Shown here one piece after another: positions 1 through 8,093 of a DNA stretch of 15,487 nucleotides. The stretch is taken from assembly GCA_002405525.1 (NCBI GenBank), contig DHLY01000039.1:5294-20780 (forward strand). Direction: 5' to 3'. Source of the stretch: Proteobacteria bacterium UBA4656 (GTDB lineage Bacteria > Pseudomonadota > Gammaproteobacteria > Xanthomonadales > Ahniellaceae). The stretch's first letter is position 1, and each line of letters starts with the position of its first letter. The position numbers and the translations under genes are program-made. Under the pieces are notes generated by a model. It had not been told where the DNA came from and ran no database searches. It saw nothing but the letters and a program-made list of their open reading frames with translations.

Positions 1-27
1 AAGCCCTCGGGCCCAACACCACGCCCC

Positions 28-513
28 TCACCGCGAGTAAGCCCACGAAACCATCCGCCCCTCGCGGTACGGCATCACGCCGTGGAAGGGGCGCGGGTCG
101 GCATCGAACACCAAGGGCAGGAACTGGCGGTCGCCCTCCCACAGCGGCAGGTCGGGCACGCGCGCGATCTCGATCCATTCGAGGTCGCCTTCGGCGTTGC
201 GCGGCGGCGCCGTGCCTTCGAAGCCGGTGATCACGAACAGAAAGCCGAGCCAGTCCTCGCCGCGCCTGCCGAAGCCGGGCCAGGAGATGGTTCCGCGCAG
301 CTGCATGTCGAGGCAGTCGATGCCGGCTTCCTCGCGGATCTCGCGCCGCATGCCGGTGACCACGTCCTCGTGTGGCTCCAGCTTGCCGCCGAGGCCGTTG
401 TACTTGCCGAGGTGGTGGTCGTCGGGGCGCGCATTGCGGTGGACCATCAGCACGCGCGTGCGATCCGGCGACAGCACGTAGCCCAGCGTGGCGACGATCG
501 GCGTGTAGGGCAT
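28..513 (-). CDS. Nudix hydrolase (MutT-like nucleotide diphosphatase)
   Basis: A 161-residue Nudix protein. The complete Nudix box runs from residue 43 to 65 and fits G-x5-E-x7-R-E-U-x-E-E-x-G-U: G43, E49, R57-E58, E61-E62, G64, I65. The glutamates bind the Mg2+ that drives hydrolysis of a nucleoside-diphosphate-linked substrate. The overall shape, with an N-terminal strand reading VLMVHRN and GKYNGLGGKLE before the box, resembles the MutT/8-oxo-dGTP diphosphatase branch; the true substrate cannot be read from sequence. There is no signal peptide, so it should be cytoplasmic. It starts 13 bases after the stop of the NnrU-family gene on the same strand and has no clear Shine-Dalgarno sequence, which suggests cotranscription and perhaps translational coupling. 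Length is normal for the family and both ends lie inside the window. Confidence 0.92.
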   Translation of the reverse strand: MPYTPIVATLGYVLSPDRTRVLMVHRNARPDDHHLGKYNGLGGKLEPHEDVVTGMRREIREEAGIDCLDMQLRGTISWPGFGRRGEDWLGFLFVITGFEGTAPPRNAEGDLEWIEIARVPDLPLWEGDRQFLPLVFDADPRPFHGVMPYREGRMVSWAYSR

Positions 514-526
514 GGCCGATGCGCGC

Positions 527-1102
527 TCAACCGAATGGCGCGATGCCGATCCACTTCAGGTGCAGGAAGCCGGCGAAGCCGCCGTAGAGCGCGAGCCCCA
601 GCAGCACCGCGATCGCATCGTTCCAGCGCGCAGGCGGCGCGCCGGGGATGGCGCGCGGCGCCCGGCGCCTCGCGGAGATGAAGTCCGCCACCGCCCAGGC
701 CAGAATCGACCCGAACAGCACGGCGTCCGCCACCGTGGTGGTGCCGAGCAGATGCCCCACCGCCCAGAGCTTGGTCGCCACCAGCATCGGGTGGCCGCCG
801 GCCGCGGCCTTGATGCGGCCCGGCAGGTAGGCTGCGAGCAGCAGCGGGAACACCGGCAGCATCAGGGTTGCCAGCAGGTGCCGCGTCCAGCCGGGCGGTG
901 AATAGAGCAGTTCCGGCGACAGCCGGGCGTCGGCGTATCCGCGCACGATCAGCACGAAGCCCGCGATCGACACCAGCGAATAGGCGAGCCGCCACGGGAT
1001 GCCGCGGCCGCGGGCGGCCAGGCGGTCGCGCAACGCAGGCGCCACGATGGACGTGGAGTGCATGCCGAGGAACAGCACGAGGCCGGCGATCAGTTCGGTC
1101 AT
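527..1102 (-). CDS. NnrU-family integral membrane protein
   Basis: A 191-residue, strongly hydrophobic protein with about six membrane segments. The first is at residues 1-20; others are around 37-57, 73-95, 105-125, 125-143 and 163-185. The N-terminus (LVLFLGMHS) and the late GHLLGTTTVADAVLFGSILAWA segment are typical of the NnrU family. Family members include NnrU, linked to nitric oxide/nitrite metabolism in denitrifiers, and the plant heme protein Z-ISO, which isomerises zeta-carotene. No nitrite or NO reductase genes are nearby, so a denitrification role is not supported by context. A GGGA about ten bases upstream can serve as ribosome binding site. It is the first gene of a two-gene unit with the Nudix hydrolase and is divergent from the HAD phosphatase, with a 62-base shared upstream region. 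Confidence 0.88.
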   Translation of the reverse strand: MTELIAGLVLFLGMHSTSIVAPALRDRLAARGRGIPWRLAYSLVSIAGFVLIVRGYADARLSPELLYSPPGWTRHLLATLMLPVFPLLLAAYLPGRIKAAAGGHPMLVATKLWAVGHLLGTTTVADAVLFGSILAWAVADFISARRRAPRAIPGAPPARWNDAIAVLLGLALYGGFAGFLHLKWIGIAPFG

Positions 1103-1125
1103 GGAGTCTATCCCGGTGGCGTCGT

Positions 1126-1140
1126 CCGTTATCCTAACGG
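1126..1140. promoter_or_regulatory. Perfect 6-3-6 inverted repeat in divergent upstream region
   Basis: CCGTTA-TCC-TAACGG is a perfect inverted repeat in the 62-base gap between the divergent NnrU-family and HAD genes. It contains TATCCT on the plus strand and TAGGAT on the minus strand, both loosely like a -10 box. It could be an operator, overlapping divergent -10 elements, or chance. No known regulator consensus was recognised. Confidence 0.3.
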
Positions 1141-1164
1141 TCCAGACCGCGCCAGGGATACGCC

Positions 1165-1866
1165 ATGCTCGATCTCGTGGGCTTCGACGCAGACGACACG
1201 CTCTGGCACAGCGAGATCCACTTCCAGGCCGCGCACGCCGAGTTCGAGCGTATCCTCGGCGCCTACCTCGACCTCGCCGACGCGTCCGTGCACGACCGCC
1301 TGCTGGCCACCGAGCGGCGCAACATTAAGGTCTTCGGCTACGGCGCCAAGGGCATGACCCTGTCGATGATCGAGACCGCCGTGGAACTGACCGGCGAGCG
1401 CATCAGCGCAGCGGACATCCATCGCCTGGTCGGGCTGGGCAAGGAGATCCTCGCCCACCCGGTGGAACTGTTGCCCGGGGTGCGCGAGGCGGTGGCCGAG
1501 GTCGCGCAACGCCATCGCGTGGTGCTGATCACCAAGGGCGACCTGTTCCACCAGGAAGCCAAGGTGCGTCAGTCGGGCCTGGCCGATCTCTTCCACCGGA
1601 TCGAGATCGTGTCCGAGAAGGACCCGCCGACCTACGCGCGCCTGTTCGAGGAGTTCAGCATCGACGCCGCGCGCTTCGCGATGGTCGGCAACTCGATGCG
1701 CTCGGACATCGAACCGGTGGTGCGCCTCGGAGGCTTCGGCGTGCATGTGCCCTATCCCGTGACCTGGGCGCTGGAGCGCGAGCATGGCCTCGAAGCCGGG
1801 CATTCGCGGGTGGCGGTGGTGGAAGCGCTCGCGGCCGTGCCCGCGGCCCTGCGCGCTTTCGGCTGA
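1165..1866 (+). CDS. HAD-superfamily hydrolase (phosphatase)
   Basis: A 233-residue HAD phosphatase of the subfamily with a helical cap between motifs I and II. Motif I is D8-A-D10-D11-T12, giving the nucleophile Asp8 and the acid/base Asp10. Motif II is the strand VVLITKGD with Thr123. A conserved lysine follows, probably K152 in SEKDPP. Motif IV is G175-N-S-M-R-S-D181-I, which binds Mg2+. The layout resembles YigB/phosphoglycolate phosphatase-like enzymes acting on small phosphoesters, but the substrate cannot be assigned. AGGGA six bases upstream of the ATG supports this start. It is transcribed away from the NnrU gene. The metalloprotease follows 64 bases later on the same strand but has its own promoter-like sequence, so the two need not be cotranscribed. 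Confidence 0.9.
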   Translation: MLDLVGFDADDTLWHSEIHFQAAHAEFERILGAYLDLADASVHDRLLATERRNIKVFGYGAKGMTLSMIETAVELTGERISAADIHRLVGLGKEILAHPVELLPGVREAVAEVAQRHRVVLITKGDLFHQEAKVRQSGLADLFHRIEIVSEKDPPTYARLFEEFSIDAARFAMVGNSMRSDIEPVVRLGGFGVHVPYPVTWALEREHGLEAGHSRVAVVEALAAVPAALRAFG

Positions 1867-1873
1867 GCGCACC

Positions 1874-1879
1874 TATACT
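1874..1879 (+). promoter_or_regulatory. Candidate -10 box for the metalloprotease gene
   Basis: TATACT matches the sigma-70 -10 consensus at five of six positions in the 64-base gap between the HAD gene and the metalloprotease. No good -35 was found at 16-18 bases upstream, where the sequence is still HAD coding region. A GGGG run at 1917-1920, ten bases before the ATG, is the likely ribosome binding site. Confidence 0.4.
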
Positions 1880-1930
1880 TTCCCGACGCGCGGCGGCGCG
1901 CTGCAACCAATTTCTCCGGGGAAAAACGAC

Positions 1931-4591
1931 ATGCGCGCCATCCTCGCCGCCGGCCTGCTGGCCGCCGGTCTTTCGTCCTCGCACGCCGCGTCGCAGTCTT
2001 CGGCCGCGGCCTGGCGAGACGTCGAGCCCGAAGCCATCGTCGAGCGTGGCGCGCGGCTGCTGGCGCCGCGCCGCTTCCGCACGCTGGCGCTGGACGAATC
2101 CGCGTTGCGCGGCTGGCTCGCTGCCGCGCCGCCGGAATCGGCGGTCGCGGCGCGGCACAGTCCGCTGGAGGTCCTGCTGCCGCATCCGGACGGCGGTTTC
2201 GCGCGCTTTCGCGTGGTCGAGTCTCCGGTCATGGCACCCGCACTGGCGGCGCGCTTCCCCGAGATCCGCACCTGGATGGGGCAGGGCGTGGACGACCCGG
2301 CGGCCAGCGTGCGCTTCGACCTCACGCCCGCGGGCTTCCGCGCGCAGGTCCTCACGGCCGGCGGCAGCTGGTACGTCGACCCGTGGCAGTCCGGCGACCG
2401 CGTGCACCACATCGCCTACCTGCGCGCCGAGCATGCGCGCGGCGACGCCCCGGTGCGCAGTTGCCAGGTGCTCGATGCGACCGCCGCCAAGGCGCAGGAC
2501 GCGCCGCACTTCGCGCCCCATCTCGGCGCGCCCAAGGTGTCCTCGGGGGCGACGCTGCGCACCTATCGCCTCGCCGTGGCCGCGACCGGCGAGTACACGG
2601 GCTTCCACGGCGGCACCGTTGCCGCCGGGCTGGGCGCGATCGTGTCGACGATCAACCGCGTCAACGGCATCTACGAGCGCGAGGTCTCCGTGCGCATGGT
2701 GCTGGTGGCCAACAACGACCGCATCGTCTACACCAATGGCGTCACCGATCCCTACACCAATGACGACGGGTTCACCTTGCTGGGCGAGAACCAGTCGAAC
2801 CTCGACAGCGTGATCGGCAGCGCCAACTACGATATCGGGCACGTGTTCAGCACCGGGGGCGGTGGCGTCGCCGCCCTGGGATCGGTCTGCTTCGCCGGTT
2901 CGAAGGCCCAGGGCGTCACCGGGTCCGGCGCGCCGGTCGGTGACGCCTACGACATCGACTACGTCGCGCACGAGATCGGCCACCAGTTCGACGCACCGCA
3001 CACCTTCAACAGTTCGGCGGGCGCGTGCGGCGGCGGCAACCGTTCGGGCGGCTCCGCGTACGAGACCGGCAGCGGCGTGACCATCATGGCCTACGCCGGC
3101 ATCTGCGACTCCGAGGACCTGCAGCCCAACAGCGAGGACCACTTCCATCGCCACAGCCTCGATCGCATCCTCGCCTTCACCTCCACCGGCGGCGGCGCCT
3201 GCGGCGTGTCGAGCGCCACCGGCAACGCCCCGCCCACGGTCACCGCGCCGGCGCCCGTCACCATTCCGCGCCTGACCCCGTTCACGCTCGTGGCGACCGG
3301 CAGCGATATCGATGGCGACACCCTGACCTGGCTTTGGGAGCAGTACGACCTCGGCGCCGCGACCAGCGGTGGCGGGCTGGTCGACAACGGCACGCGCCCC
3401 ATCCTGCGCCCGCTCGCGCCGGCGCGTGGTCCGAGCCGCGTCTTCCCTGACGTTCGCTTCATCCTCGGCAACGCCAACGTGGTGCCGGCGACCGCGTCGC
3501 TGCCCGGCACGACGTCGCCGGCCTTCTATGCCGGCGAGACTCTGCCCGCGGCGGCGCGGACCCTCAACTTCCGCGTCACTGCGCGCGACAACCGCGCCGG
3601 CGGTGGCGGCACCAACGAGGCTGCGCTGGCGGTGACGGTTGCCGCCGCAGGACCCTTCCGCGTCAACGCGCCCAACACCACCGTGTCGTGGGCGGCCGGC
3701 AGCACGCAGACCGTGAGCTGGGACGTGGCCGGCACCAGCGCGGCGCCGGTCAGCACCGCCAACGTGCGCCTCACACTGTCCGTGGACGGCGGCGCGACCT
3801 TCCCGGTGGTGCTCTCCGCCAGCACGCCGAACAGCGGCAGCGCCAGCGTGACCGTGCCGGCGAACACGGCCGCGACCAACCGCGCGCGCGTTCGCATCGA
3901 GGCAGTCGGCAACATCTTCTTCGATGTCTCGGACGCCGATTTCGCGATCACCAGTGCGGGCAACGCCGCGCCGTCGATCACTCCCAACGGCAGCAGCGTG
4001 TCGGTGCGCCAAGGCGGCTCGGCGAACGCGGTGGTGGCATCCGTCGCGGACGCCCAGGACGCGGCCGGTTCGCTGGCGGTCGCCGCCGCCGGCACGCCGC
4101 CGGAACTCACCGTCGCGGCGAGCAACAGCGCCGGCAGCGTCGGCCTTTCGGCCACCGCAGCGTGCAGCCTGGTCGCGCCGACCAGCGGCGCGCGCAGCTA
4201 TCCGGTCCAGATCACCGTCAGCGACGCGCAGGGTGCGACCACCACGACCAGCGTCAACGTCAACGTGTCCACCAACCGCGCTCCGACGCTCGGCCTGTAT
4301 CCGAACACCCTGGTCGGGTCTGGCGCCTCGACCACCGTTTCGCCGGCGGCCGCTCCGGCCGACCCCGACGGCAACCTCGCCACCACCGTGGTGGCTCCGG
4401 CCACCCTGGCGGGCGGCGGCACGCTGTCGGTGAACGCCGCCGGCGTGGTCGCGGTGACTGCCGGCACGACCTCCGGCATCTTTCCCGTCCGCGTCACCAC
4501 CACCGATGCCTGCGGCGCCAGCCGCGTGCAGTCGTTCGACCTGCAGGTCGATGTCGCGGGCCTGGTATTCCGCAACGGCTTCGAACCCTGA
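1931..4591 (+). CDS. Secreted reprolysin-like zinc metalloprotease with C-terminal Ig-like domains and FRNGFE tail
   Basis: An 886-residue exported protease. The chosen ATG is preceded by a CCGGGGA ribosome binding site and opens a signal peptide (MRAILAAGLLAAGLSSSHAA). The open frame extends upstream into the HAD gene but lacks a better start. Residues about 20-205 look like a propeptide/N-terminal domain. The catalytic domain covers about 211-425 and contains the metzincin zinc motif H347-E348-I-G-H351-Q-F-D-A-P-H357 and the Met-turn methionine M386 (IMAYAG). This fits the reprolysin-like M12B group. From about 430 to 870 come Ser/Thr/Gly/Ala-rich beta-sandwich (cadherin- or Ig-like) repeats. 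The protein ends in LVFRNGFEP, a C-terminal tail I recognise from many secreted Lysobacterales proteins, with an unknown role in export or anchoring. It is probably secreted or surface-attached. Its target is unknown. Confidence 0.93.
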   Translation: MRAILAAGLLAAGLSSSHAASQSSAAAWRDVEPEAIVERGARLLAPRRFRTLALDESALRGWLAAAPPESAVAARHSPLEVLLPHPDGGFARFRVVESPVMAPALAARFPEIRTWMGQGVDDPAASVRFDLTPAGFRAQVLTAGGSWYVDPWQSGDRVHHIAYLRAEHARGDAPVRSCQVLDATAAKAQDAPHFAPHLGAPKVSSGATLRTYRLAVAATGEYTGFHGGTVAAGLGAIVSTINRVNGIYEREVSVRMVLVANNDRIVYTNGVTDPYTNDDGFTLLGENQSNLDSVIGSANYDIGHVFSTGGGGVAALGSVCFAGSKAQGVTGSGAPVGDAYDIDYVAHEIGHQFDAPHTFNSSAGACGGGNRSGGSAYETGSGVTIMAYAGICDSEDLQPNSEDHFHRHSLDRILAFTSTGGGACGVSSATGNAPPTVTAPAPVTIPRLTPFTLVATGSDIDGDTLTWLWEQYDLGAATSGGGLVDNGTRPILRPLAPARGPSRVFPDVRFILGNANVVPATASLPGTTSPAFYAGETLPAAARTLNFRVTARDNRAGGGGTNEAALAVTVAAAGPFRVNAPNTTVSWAAGSTQTVSWDVAGTSAAPVSTANVRLTLSVDGGATFPVVLSASTPNSGSASVTVPANTAATNRARVRIEAVGNIFFDVSDADFAITSAGNAAPSITPNGSSVSVRQGGSANAVVASVADAQDAAGSLAVAAAGTPPELTVAASNSAGSVGLSATAACSLVAPTSGARSYPVQITVSDAQGATTTTSVNVNVSTNRAPTLGLYPNTLVGSGASTTVSPAAAPADPDGNLATTVVAPATLAGGGTLSVNAAGVVAVTAGTTSGIFPVRVTTTDACGASRVQSFDLQVDVAGLVFRNGFEP

Positions 4592-4607
4592 CCCACGGCG
4601 CGCGCGG

Positions 4608-4628
4608 CGGCCGCGCTCAGAGCGGCCG
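4608..4628. terminator. GC-rich hairpin at convergent gene ends (possible weak terminator)
   Basis: CGGCCGC (4608-4614) and GCGGCCG (4622-4628) are perfect complements around a 7-base loop. They lie in the 25-base gap and the last codons between the convergent protease and dipeptidase genes, spanning the dipeptidase stop. No T-run follows on either strand, so this is not a classical intrinsic terminator. Confidence 0.28.
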
Positions 4629-5828
4629 TTCGCGCTGCAGGCGCGCGGCCACCGCCTCGTTGGCGCGCATCACGCGCAGGATGTTGCCGCCGGCGAGCTT
4701 GGCGAGGTCCTCGTCGGACCAGCCGCGGCGGATGAGTTCGGCGAACAGGCGCGGGTAGGTCGAAACGTCATCGAGGCCCTCCGGCCACAGGTCGTTGCCG
4801 TCGAAGTCGCCGCCGATGCCGACGTGGTCGACGCCGGCCACCTTGCGCACGTGGTCGATGTGGTCGGCAACCTGGGCGATGGTGACCTTCGGCAGCACAA
4901 GCTTGCCGAACACCTCGTCGTAGATGCGCTGGCGGTCGGTCGGGTCCTTCGCTTTCTGCAGCATCACGCGGTAGCGCGCCATCGCCGGCTGCGTGATCTT
5001 CGCCACCTCCGGCGACACGAAGCCGGCGACGAAGGTCACCATCACCACCCCGCCGTTGGCCGACAGCCGAGCCAGCACCGAGTCCGGGACGTTGCGCGGC
5101 ACGTCGCAGACCGCGCGCGCGTTGGCGTGCGAGAACATCACCGGCGACTGCGTCGCGTCCAGCGCGTCGTGCATGGTGGCTTCCGCGGTGTGCGCGAGGT
5201 CGACGATCATGCCGAGGCGGTTCATCTCACGCACGATCTCGACGCCGAAATCGGTGAGCCCGCCGTGGCGGGCCGGCACCATGGCCGCCGCGTCGGCCCA
5301 GTCGGTGTGACTGTTGTGGGTCAGCGTCATGTAGCGCACGCCGAGCGTGTGGTAAGCGCGCAGTACGCCGAGCGAGTTCTCGATCGCATGCCCGCCCTCG
5401 ATGCCCAGCAGCGAGGCGATGCGGCCGGCGCGATGTTCGGCCAGCACGTCATCGCTGCGGGTGGCGAAGCCCAGTGCCTCCGGGTAGCGGTCGATCATGC
5501 GTCGCGCGAGTTCGATCTGCTCCAGCTGGGTGCGCGCGAAGCCGCCCGCCGCCTCGCCCGGGATGTAGACCGACCAGAACTGCGCGCCGACGCCGCCGGC
5601 GCGCAGCCGCGCGAGGTCGGTGTCGCCGCGGGTGGGTCGGCGCAGGTCCCAGGCATCGAGGTCGTTCGGGTATTCCTTGTCGCTGCGGACCGCCCACGGC
5701 AGGTCGTTGTGGCCGTCGACCAGGATCACGCGCGAGAGCAGTTCGCGGGCGTGGGCCAGCGCCGGGTCGTCGGCCGCGGCGGCGGGCGCGGTGATCAGGA
5801 TGGACAGCAGTAGCGCGAATCGCGTCAT
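4617..5828 (-). CDS. Membrane dipeptidase (peptidase family M19), exported
   Basis: A 403-residue zinc dipeptidase of the renal dipeptidase family, which cleaves dipeptides and, in some members, D-amino-acid-containing ones. The N-terminus MTRFALLLSILITAPAAAAD is a signal peptide, so it acts in the periplasm or at the envelope. The binuclear zinc ligands are all present: H40-x-D42 (DGHNDLPW), E144 (GIEGGH), H213 (DLAH) and H234 (FSHAN). The conserved D341 lies in GIGGDFDG. Length fits exported bacterial members. Its start is fixed by GGAG in a leader reading CCGGAGCCCGCC, and it lies 17 bases behind the threonine aldolase stop on the same strand, so the two probably form an operon. It converges on the metalloprotease gene. 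Dipeptide hydrolysis followed by amino-acid cleavage by the aldolase is a reasonable but unproven link. Confidence 0.95.
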   Translation of the reverse strand: MTRFALLLSILITAPAAAADDPALAHARELLSRVILVDGHNDLPWAVRSDKEYPNDLDAWDLRRPTRGDTDLARLRAGGVGAQFWSVYIPGEAAGGFARTQLEQIELARRMIDRYPEALGFATRSDDVLAEHRAGRIASLLGIEGGHAIENSLGVLRAYHTLGVRYMTLTHNSHTDWADAAAMVPARHGGLTDFGVEIVREMNRLGMIVDLAHTAEATMHDALDATQSPVMFSHANARAVCDVPRNVPDSVLARLSANGGVVMVTFVAGFVSPEVAKITQPAMARYRVMLQKAKDPTDRQRIYDEVFGKLVLPKVTIAQVADHIDHVRKVAGVDHVGIGGDFDGNDLWPEGLDDVSTYPRLFAELIRRGWSDEDLAKLAGGNILRVMRANEAVAARLQRERPL

Positions 5829-5845
5829 GGCGGGCTCCGGAGGAT

Positions 5846-6895
5846 TCAGTCGCGCAACAGCGCGGCGGTGGCGGCGATCGCGGCGTCCACGTCGGCCGCA
5901 TCGACGTCGAGGTGGGTGACCGCGCGCACGCGGCGCGGGCCGAGGGCGACCATGCGCACACCGCGCGCGAGCAGGGCCTTGCAGAACGTGGCGCCGTCGT
6001 GCGGCACCGTGGCGTCGAGTTCGAAGTAGACGAGGTTGGTCTCCACCTCGCGCGGGTCGATCGCGATGCCCGGCAGCCCGGCAAGCCCGTCCGCGAGCCG
6101 CCGCGCGTTGGCGTGGTCGTCGACGAGGCGCTCGACGTGGTGGTCGAGCGCATGCAGGGCGGCGGCGGCGACGATGCCGGCCTGGCGCATCGCACCGCCG
6201 AAGCGCTGCTTGACCGGCCAGCACGCGTCGATGAAGTCGCGCCCACCGGCGAGCGCCGCGCCCACCGGCGCGCCGAGGCCCTTGGAGAAGTCGATCCAGA
6301 CCGAATCGAAGGGCGCCGCGAAGCGGTCCGCGGCCACCCCGGTCGCCACCACCGCGTTGAGCAGCCGCGCGCCATCCATGTGGGTCTTCATGCCGAGTTC
6401 GCGCGCGGCCGCGCACACCGACTCGATCTGCGCCAGCGGCCACACCGCGCCGCCGCCGAGGTTGCAGGTCTGCTCGATGCTGAGCACGGTCTGGCGCGGC
6501 GAGTGGCGCATGCGCGGCAGGCGCTGCGCGGCGCGCAGTTGTTCCGCCGTGTAACGCCCGCGATCGCCCTGGATGGTGAGCGCATTCAAGCCGGCGTTGG
6601 CCGCGGCGCCGCCGACCTCGTACCACACGATGTGCGAGCTCTCGTCGCAGACCACGTCGTCGCCGGGTCGGCCGAGCACGGTCAGCGCGACCTGGTTGCA
6701 CATCGTGCCCGAGGGCATGAACACCGCCGCCTCCTTGCCCAGCAGCGCCGCGACGCGCTCACAAAGCGCGTTGACGGTGGGATCCTCGAAGGCGGCCTCG
6801 TCGCCGCAGTCGGCGTCCGCCATTGCCTGGCGCATGGCGGGGGTCGGGCGGGTCTTGGTGTCGGAACCGAAATCGATGAAGGGGCGCTGGCGCAT
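5846..6895 (-). CDS. ltaE: Low-specificity L-threonine aldolase
   Basis: A 349-residue PLP-dependent fold-type I enzyme that splits L-threonine or L-allo-threonine into glycine and acetaldehyde in the cytoplasm. The family opening FGSDTKTRPT, the PLP-stacking histidine H88 (SSHIVWYE), H172-M-D174-G-A-R177 for cofactor contacts, and the Schiff-base lysine K205 in DFSKGLGAPVG are all intact. The upstream open frame adds 44 residues of low-complexity sequence with no family similarity. I chose the ATG at 6895, which has GGAG nine bases upstream and gives the normal family length. A promoter-like pair (TATGAT with GCAACA, 17-base spacer) lies just upstream. It is the first gene of a unit with the exported dipeptidase. 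Confidence 0.95.
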   Translation of the reverse strand: MRQRPFIDFGSDTKTRPTPAMRQAMADADCGDEAAFEDPTVNALCERVAALLGKEAAVFMPSGTMCNQVALTVLGRPGDDVVCDESSHIVWYEVGGAAANAGLNALTIQGDRGRYTAEQLRAAQRLPRMRHSPRQTVLSIEQTCNLGGGAVWPLAQIESVCAAARELGMKTHMDGARLLNAVVATGVAADRFAAPFDSVWIDFSKGLGAPVGAALAGGRDFIDACWPVKQRFGGAMRQAGIVAAAALHALDHHVERLVDDHANARRLADGLAGLPGIAIDPREVETNLVYFELDATVPHDGATFCKALLARGVRMVALGPRRVRAVTHLDVDAADVDAAIAATAALLRD

Positions 6896-6919
6896 GCGGG
6901 CTCCGGGTCCGGGGTGTTC

Positions 6920-6948
6920 ATCATAGTGGGCGCCCCGCGGGTTGTTGC
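6920..6948 (-). promoter_or_regulatory. Candidate sigma-70 promoter for ltaE-dipeptidase unit
   Basis: On the minus strand TATGAT (6920-6925, five of six matches to the -10 consensus) lies 17 bases from GCAACA (6943-6948, matching the last three bases of TTGACA). Initiation would fall near 6913, about 18 bases upstream of the ltaE start codon, leaving a short leader with the GGAG ribosome binding site. Confidence 0.5.
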
Positions 6949-7031
6949 GGGCACTCGCGCGGGGCCCGCTGTGGCGGGCATCGGCGCTGGCCGGGGTTCG
7001 CGGCGACCCGCTCGCGACCGTCCGCACGCTT

Positions 7032-7049
7032 TGCCGCGGGTCCGCGGCA
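7032..7049. repeat. Inverted repeat downstream of nitroreductase gene
   Basis: TGCCGCGG-GT-CCGCGGCA is a perfect 8-base inverted repeat 18 bases beyond the nitroreductase stop, in the 172-base gap before ltaE. No T-run follows on the minus strand. It may help end transcription or be chance in GC-rich DNA. Apart from this and the ltaE promoter I see nothing else in the gap. Confidence 0.3.
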
Positions 7050-7067
7050 GCCGGCCGGCGCCGTCGC

Positions 7068-8039
7068 TCAGGCGTGGTCGATCGCGTCCTCCGGCGCGCG
7101 CCGCGGCGCCGGCGGAGCGTCGTGCAGCGGCACCCCGAGGCGCAGCATCATCTGCGGATAGCCGGGGCGGTCGAGCAGGCTCGCGAGGCGTCGGCACAGA
7201 GATGCCGCCTCCACCGCCTGGTTGAAGTACGCGGCCTGCATGCCGAAGCCGACCGCTGCCAGCAGCGTGCGCTGGAGCGCCTGGCCGGCGCGCAGCCAGT
7301 CGAGCGCGGCATCGCCGGGCGTGGCCAGCACCACCAGCATCGGCGCCCGCTCGACCTGGTCGCGGTCGCGCGCAGCCATGCGGTCGCCCAGGTCGAGGTT
7401 GCCGACCACCACGCGGGCCACCGGCACGGCCAGCGCCGGCACTGCCAGGCCGTCGCCGGCCGACGGCGGATGCAGCCAGGATGCGAGTTCGTGCCGCCAC
7501 GCCGGCTGCGCCCAGTGCGCGGTGTCGCCTTCGGCCACCAGCAGGGCCGCGGCGTGTCGTCGCGACGCGGCGTCGAGAGCGTCGAGTCGCGCGCCTTCGG
7601 CCGCGGCGGCGCCGCGCAGCGCGGCCAGCGCCTCCGGTGCGGGCGCTTCGTCGCGCAGCGGGCCTCGCACCGTCCGGCGCCGCGCGATCGCATCGAACAG
7701 CGCACCCTCGGCCGCGGGGTGCGCGGCCGGCGCGAGTTCGACGCGCGCCAGCAGGTCCGGGTGGGCCGGATCGGGGAGCAGCGCCACGCCGGCGGCGAGG
7801 CCATGGTGCGCCGCCGCGACCCGCAGATTGAACAGCGCGGCGCCGCAACTGATCAGCAGTTCGCGGTCCTCCGGATCGTTGACCGGCAGCGCGCGCGTGC
7901 GGTCGGCCCACAGGTCGATGCGGTGCGCGGCCAGCCGGAAGCGCCATGGCTGGCTGTTGTGGCTGGATGGCGCGAGGATGGCGGCGGCGACGATCTCGCG
8001 CAGCGGCAGCTCATCCGGCGGGCTGGGGCGGACGTCCAT
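7068..8039 (-). CDS. Acg-like nitroreductase-family FMN protein
   Basis: A 323-residue protein of the nitroreductase superfamily, Acg-like branch. The N-terminal motif APSSHNSQPWRF (residues 23-34) is the family's FMN/phosphate-contact signature, and the C-terminal half carries the hydrophobic AGQALQRTLLAAVGFGMQAAYFNQAVE segment typical of the second nitroreductase lobe. Acg proteins are known in Mycobacterium tuberculosis as hypoxia/NO-induced members that may sequester flavin rather than reduce nitro compounds; whether this one is enzymatic is not known. No signal peptide is seen. An AAGGGAG ribosome binding site six bases upstream fixes the start at 8039, and the 23-residue open extension above it is not family-like. 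A near-palindromic FNR/Anr-type site 55 bases upstream suggests oxygen-responsive control. Confidence 0.87.
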   Translation of the reverse strand: MDVRPSPPDELPLREIVAAAILAPSSHNSQPWRFRLAAHRIDLWADRTRALPVNDPEDRELLISCGAALFNLRVAAAHHGLAAGVALLPDPAHPDLLARVELAPAAHPAAEGALFDAIARRRTVRGPLRDEAPAPEALAALRGAAAAEGARLDALDAASRRHAAALLVAEGDTAHWAQPAWRHELASWLHPPSAGDGLAVPALAVPVARVVVGNLDLGDRMAARDRDQVERAPMLVVLATPGDAALDWLRAGQALQRTLLAAVGFGMQAAYFNQAVEAASLCRRLASLLDRPGYPQMMLRLGVPLHDAPPAPRRAPEDAIDHA

Positions 8040-8093
8040 CGGAATCTCCCTTGCGAACTGCGGCCGATCTTGCCGACCGCGCGGGTGGCGCGC

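Noticed and set aside
527..1102. A denitrification locus based on the NnrU-family gene
   Set aside because: No nitrite, nitric oxide or nitrous oxide reductase gene or NnrR-type regulator lies nearby; the NnrU family is broad.
1655..4012. A long open frame antisense to the metalloprotease (about 785 codons)
   Set aside because: Rich in Arg/Gly/His/Ala with no domain, and opposite a well-supported gene; open antisense frames are expected in DNA with very GC-rich third codon positions.
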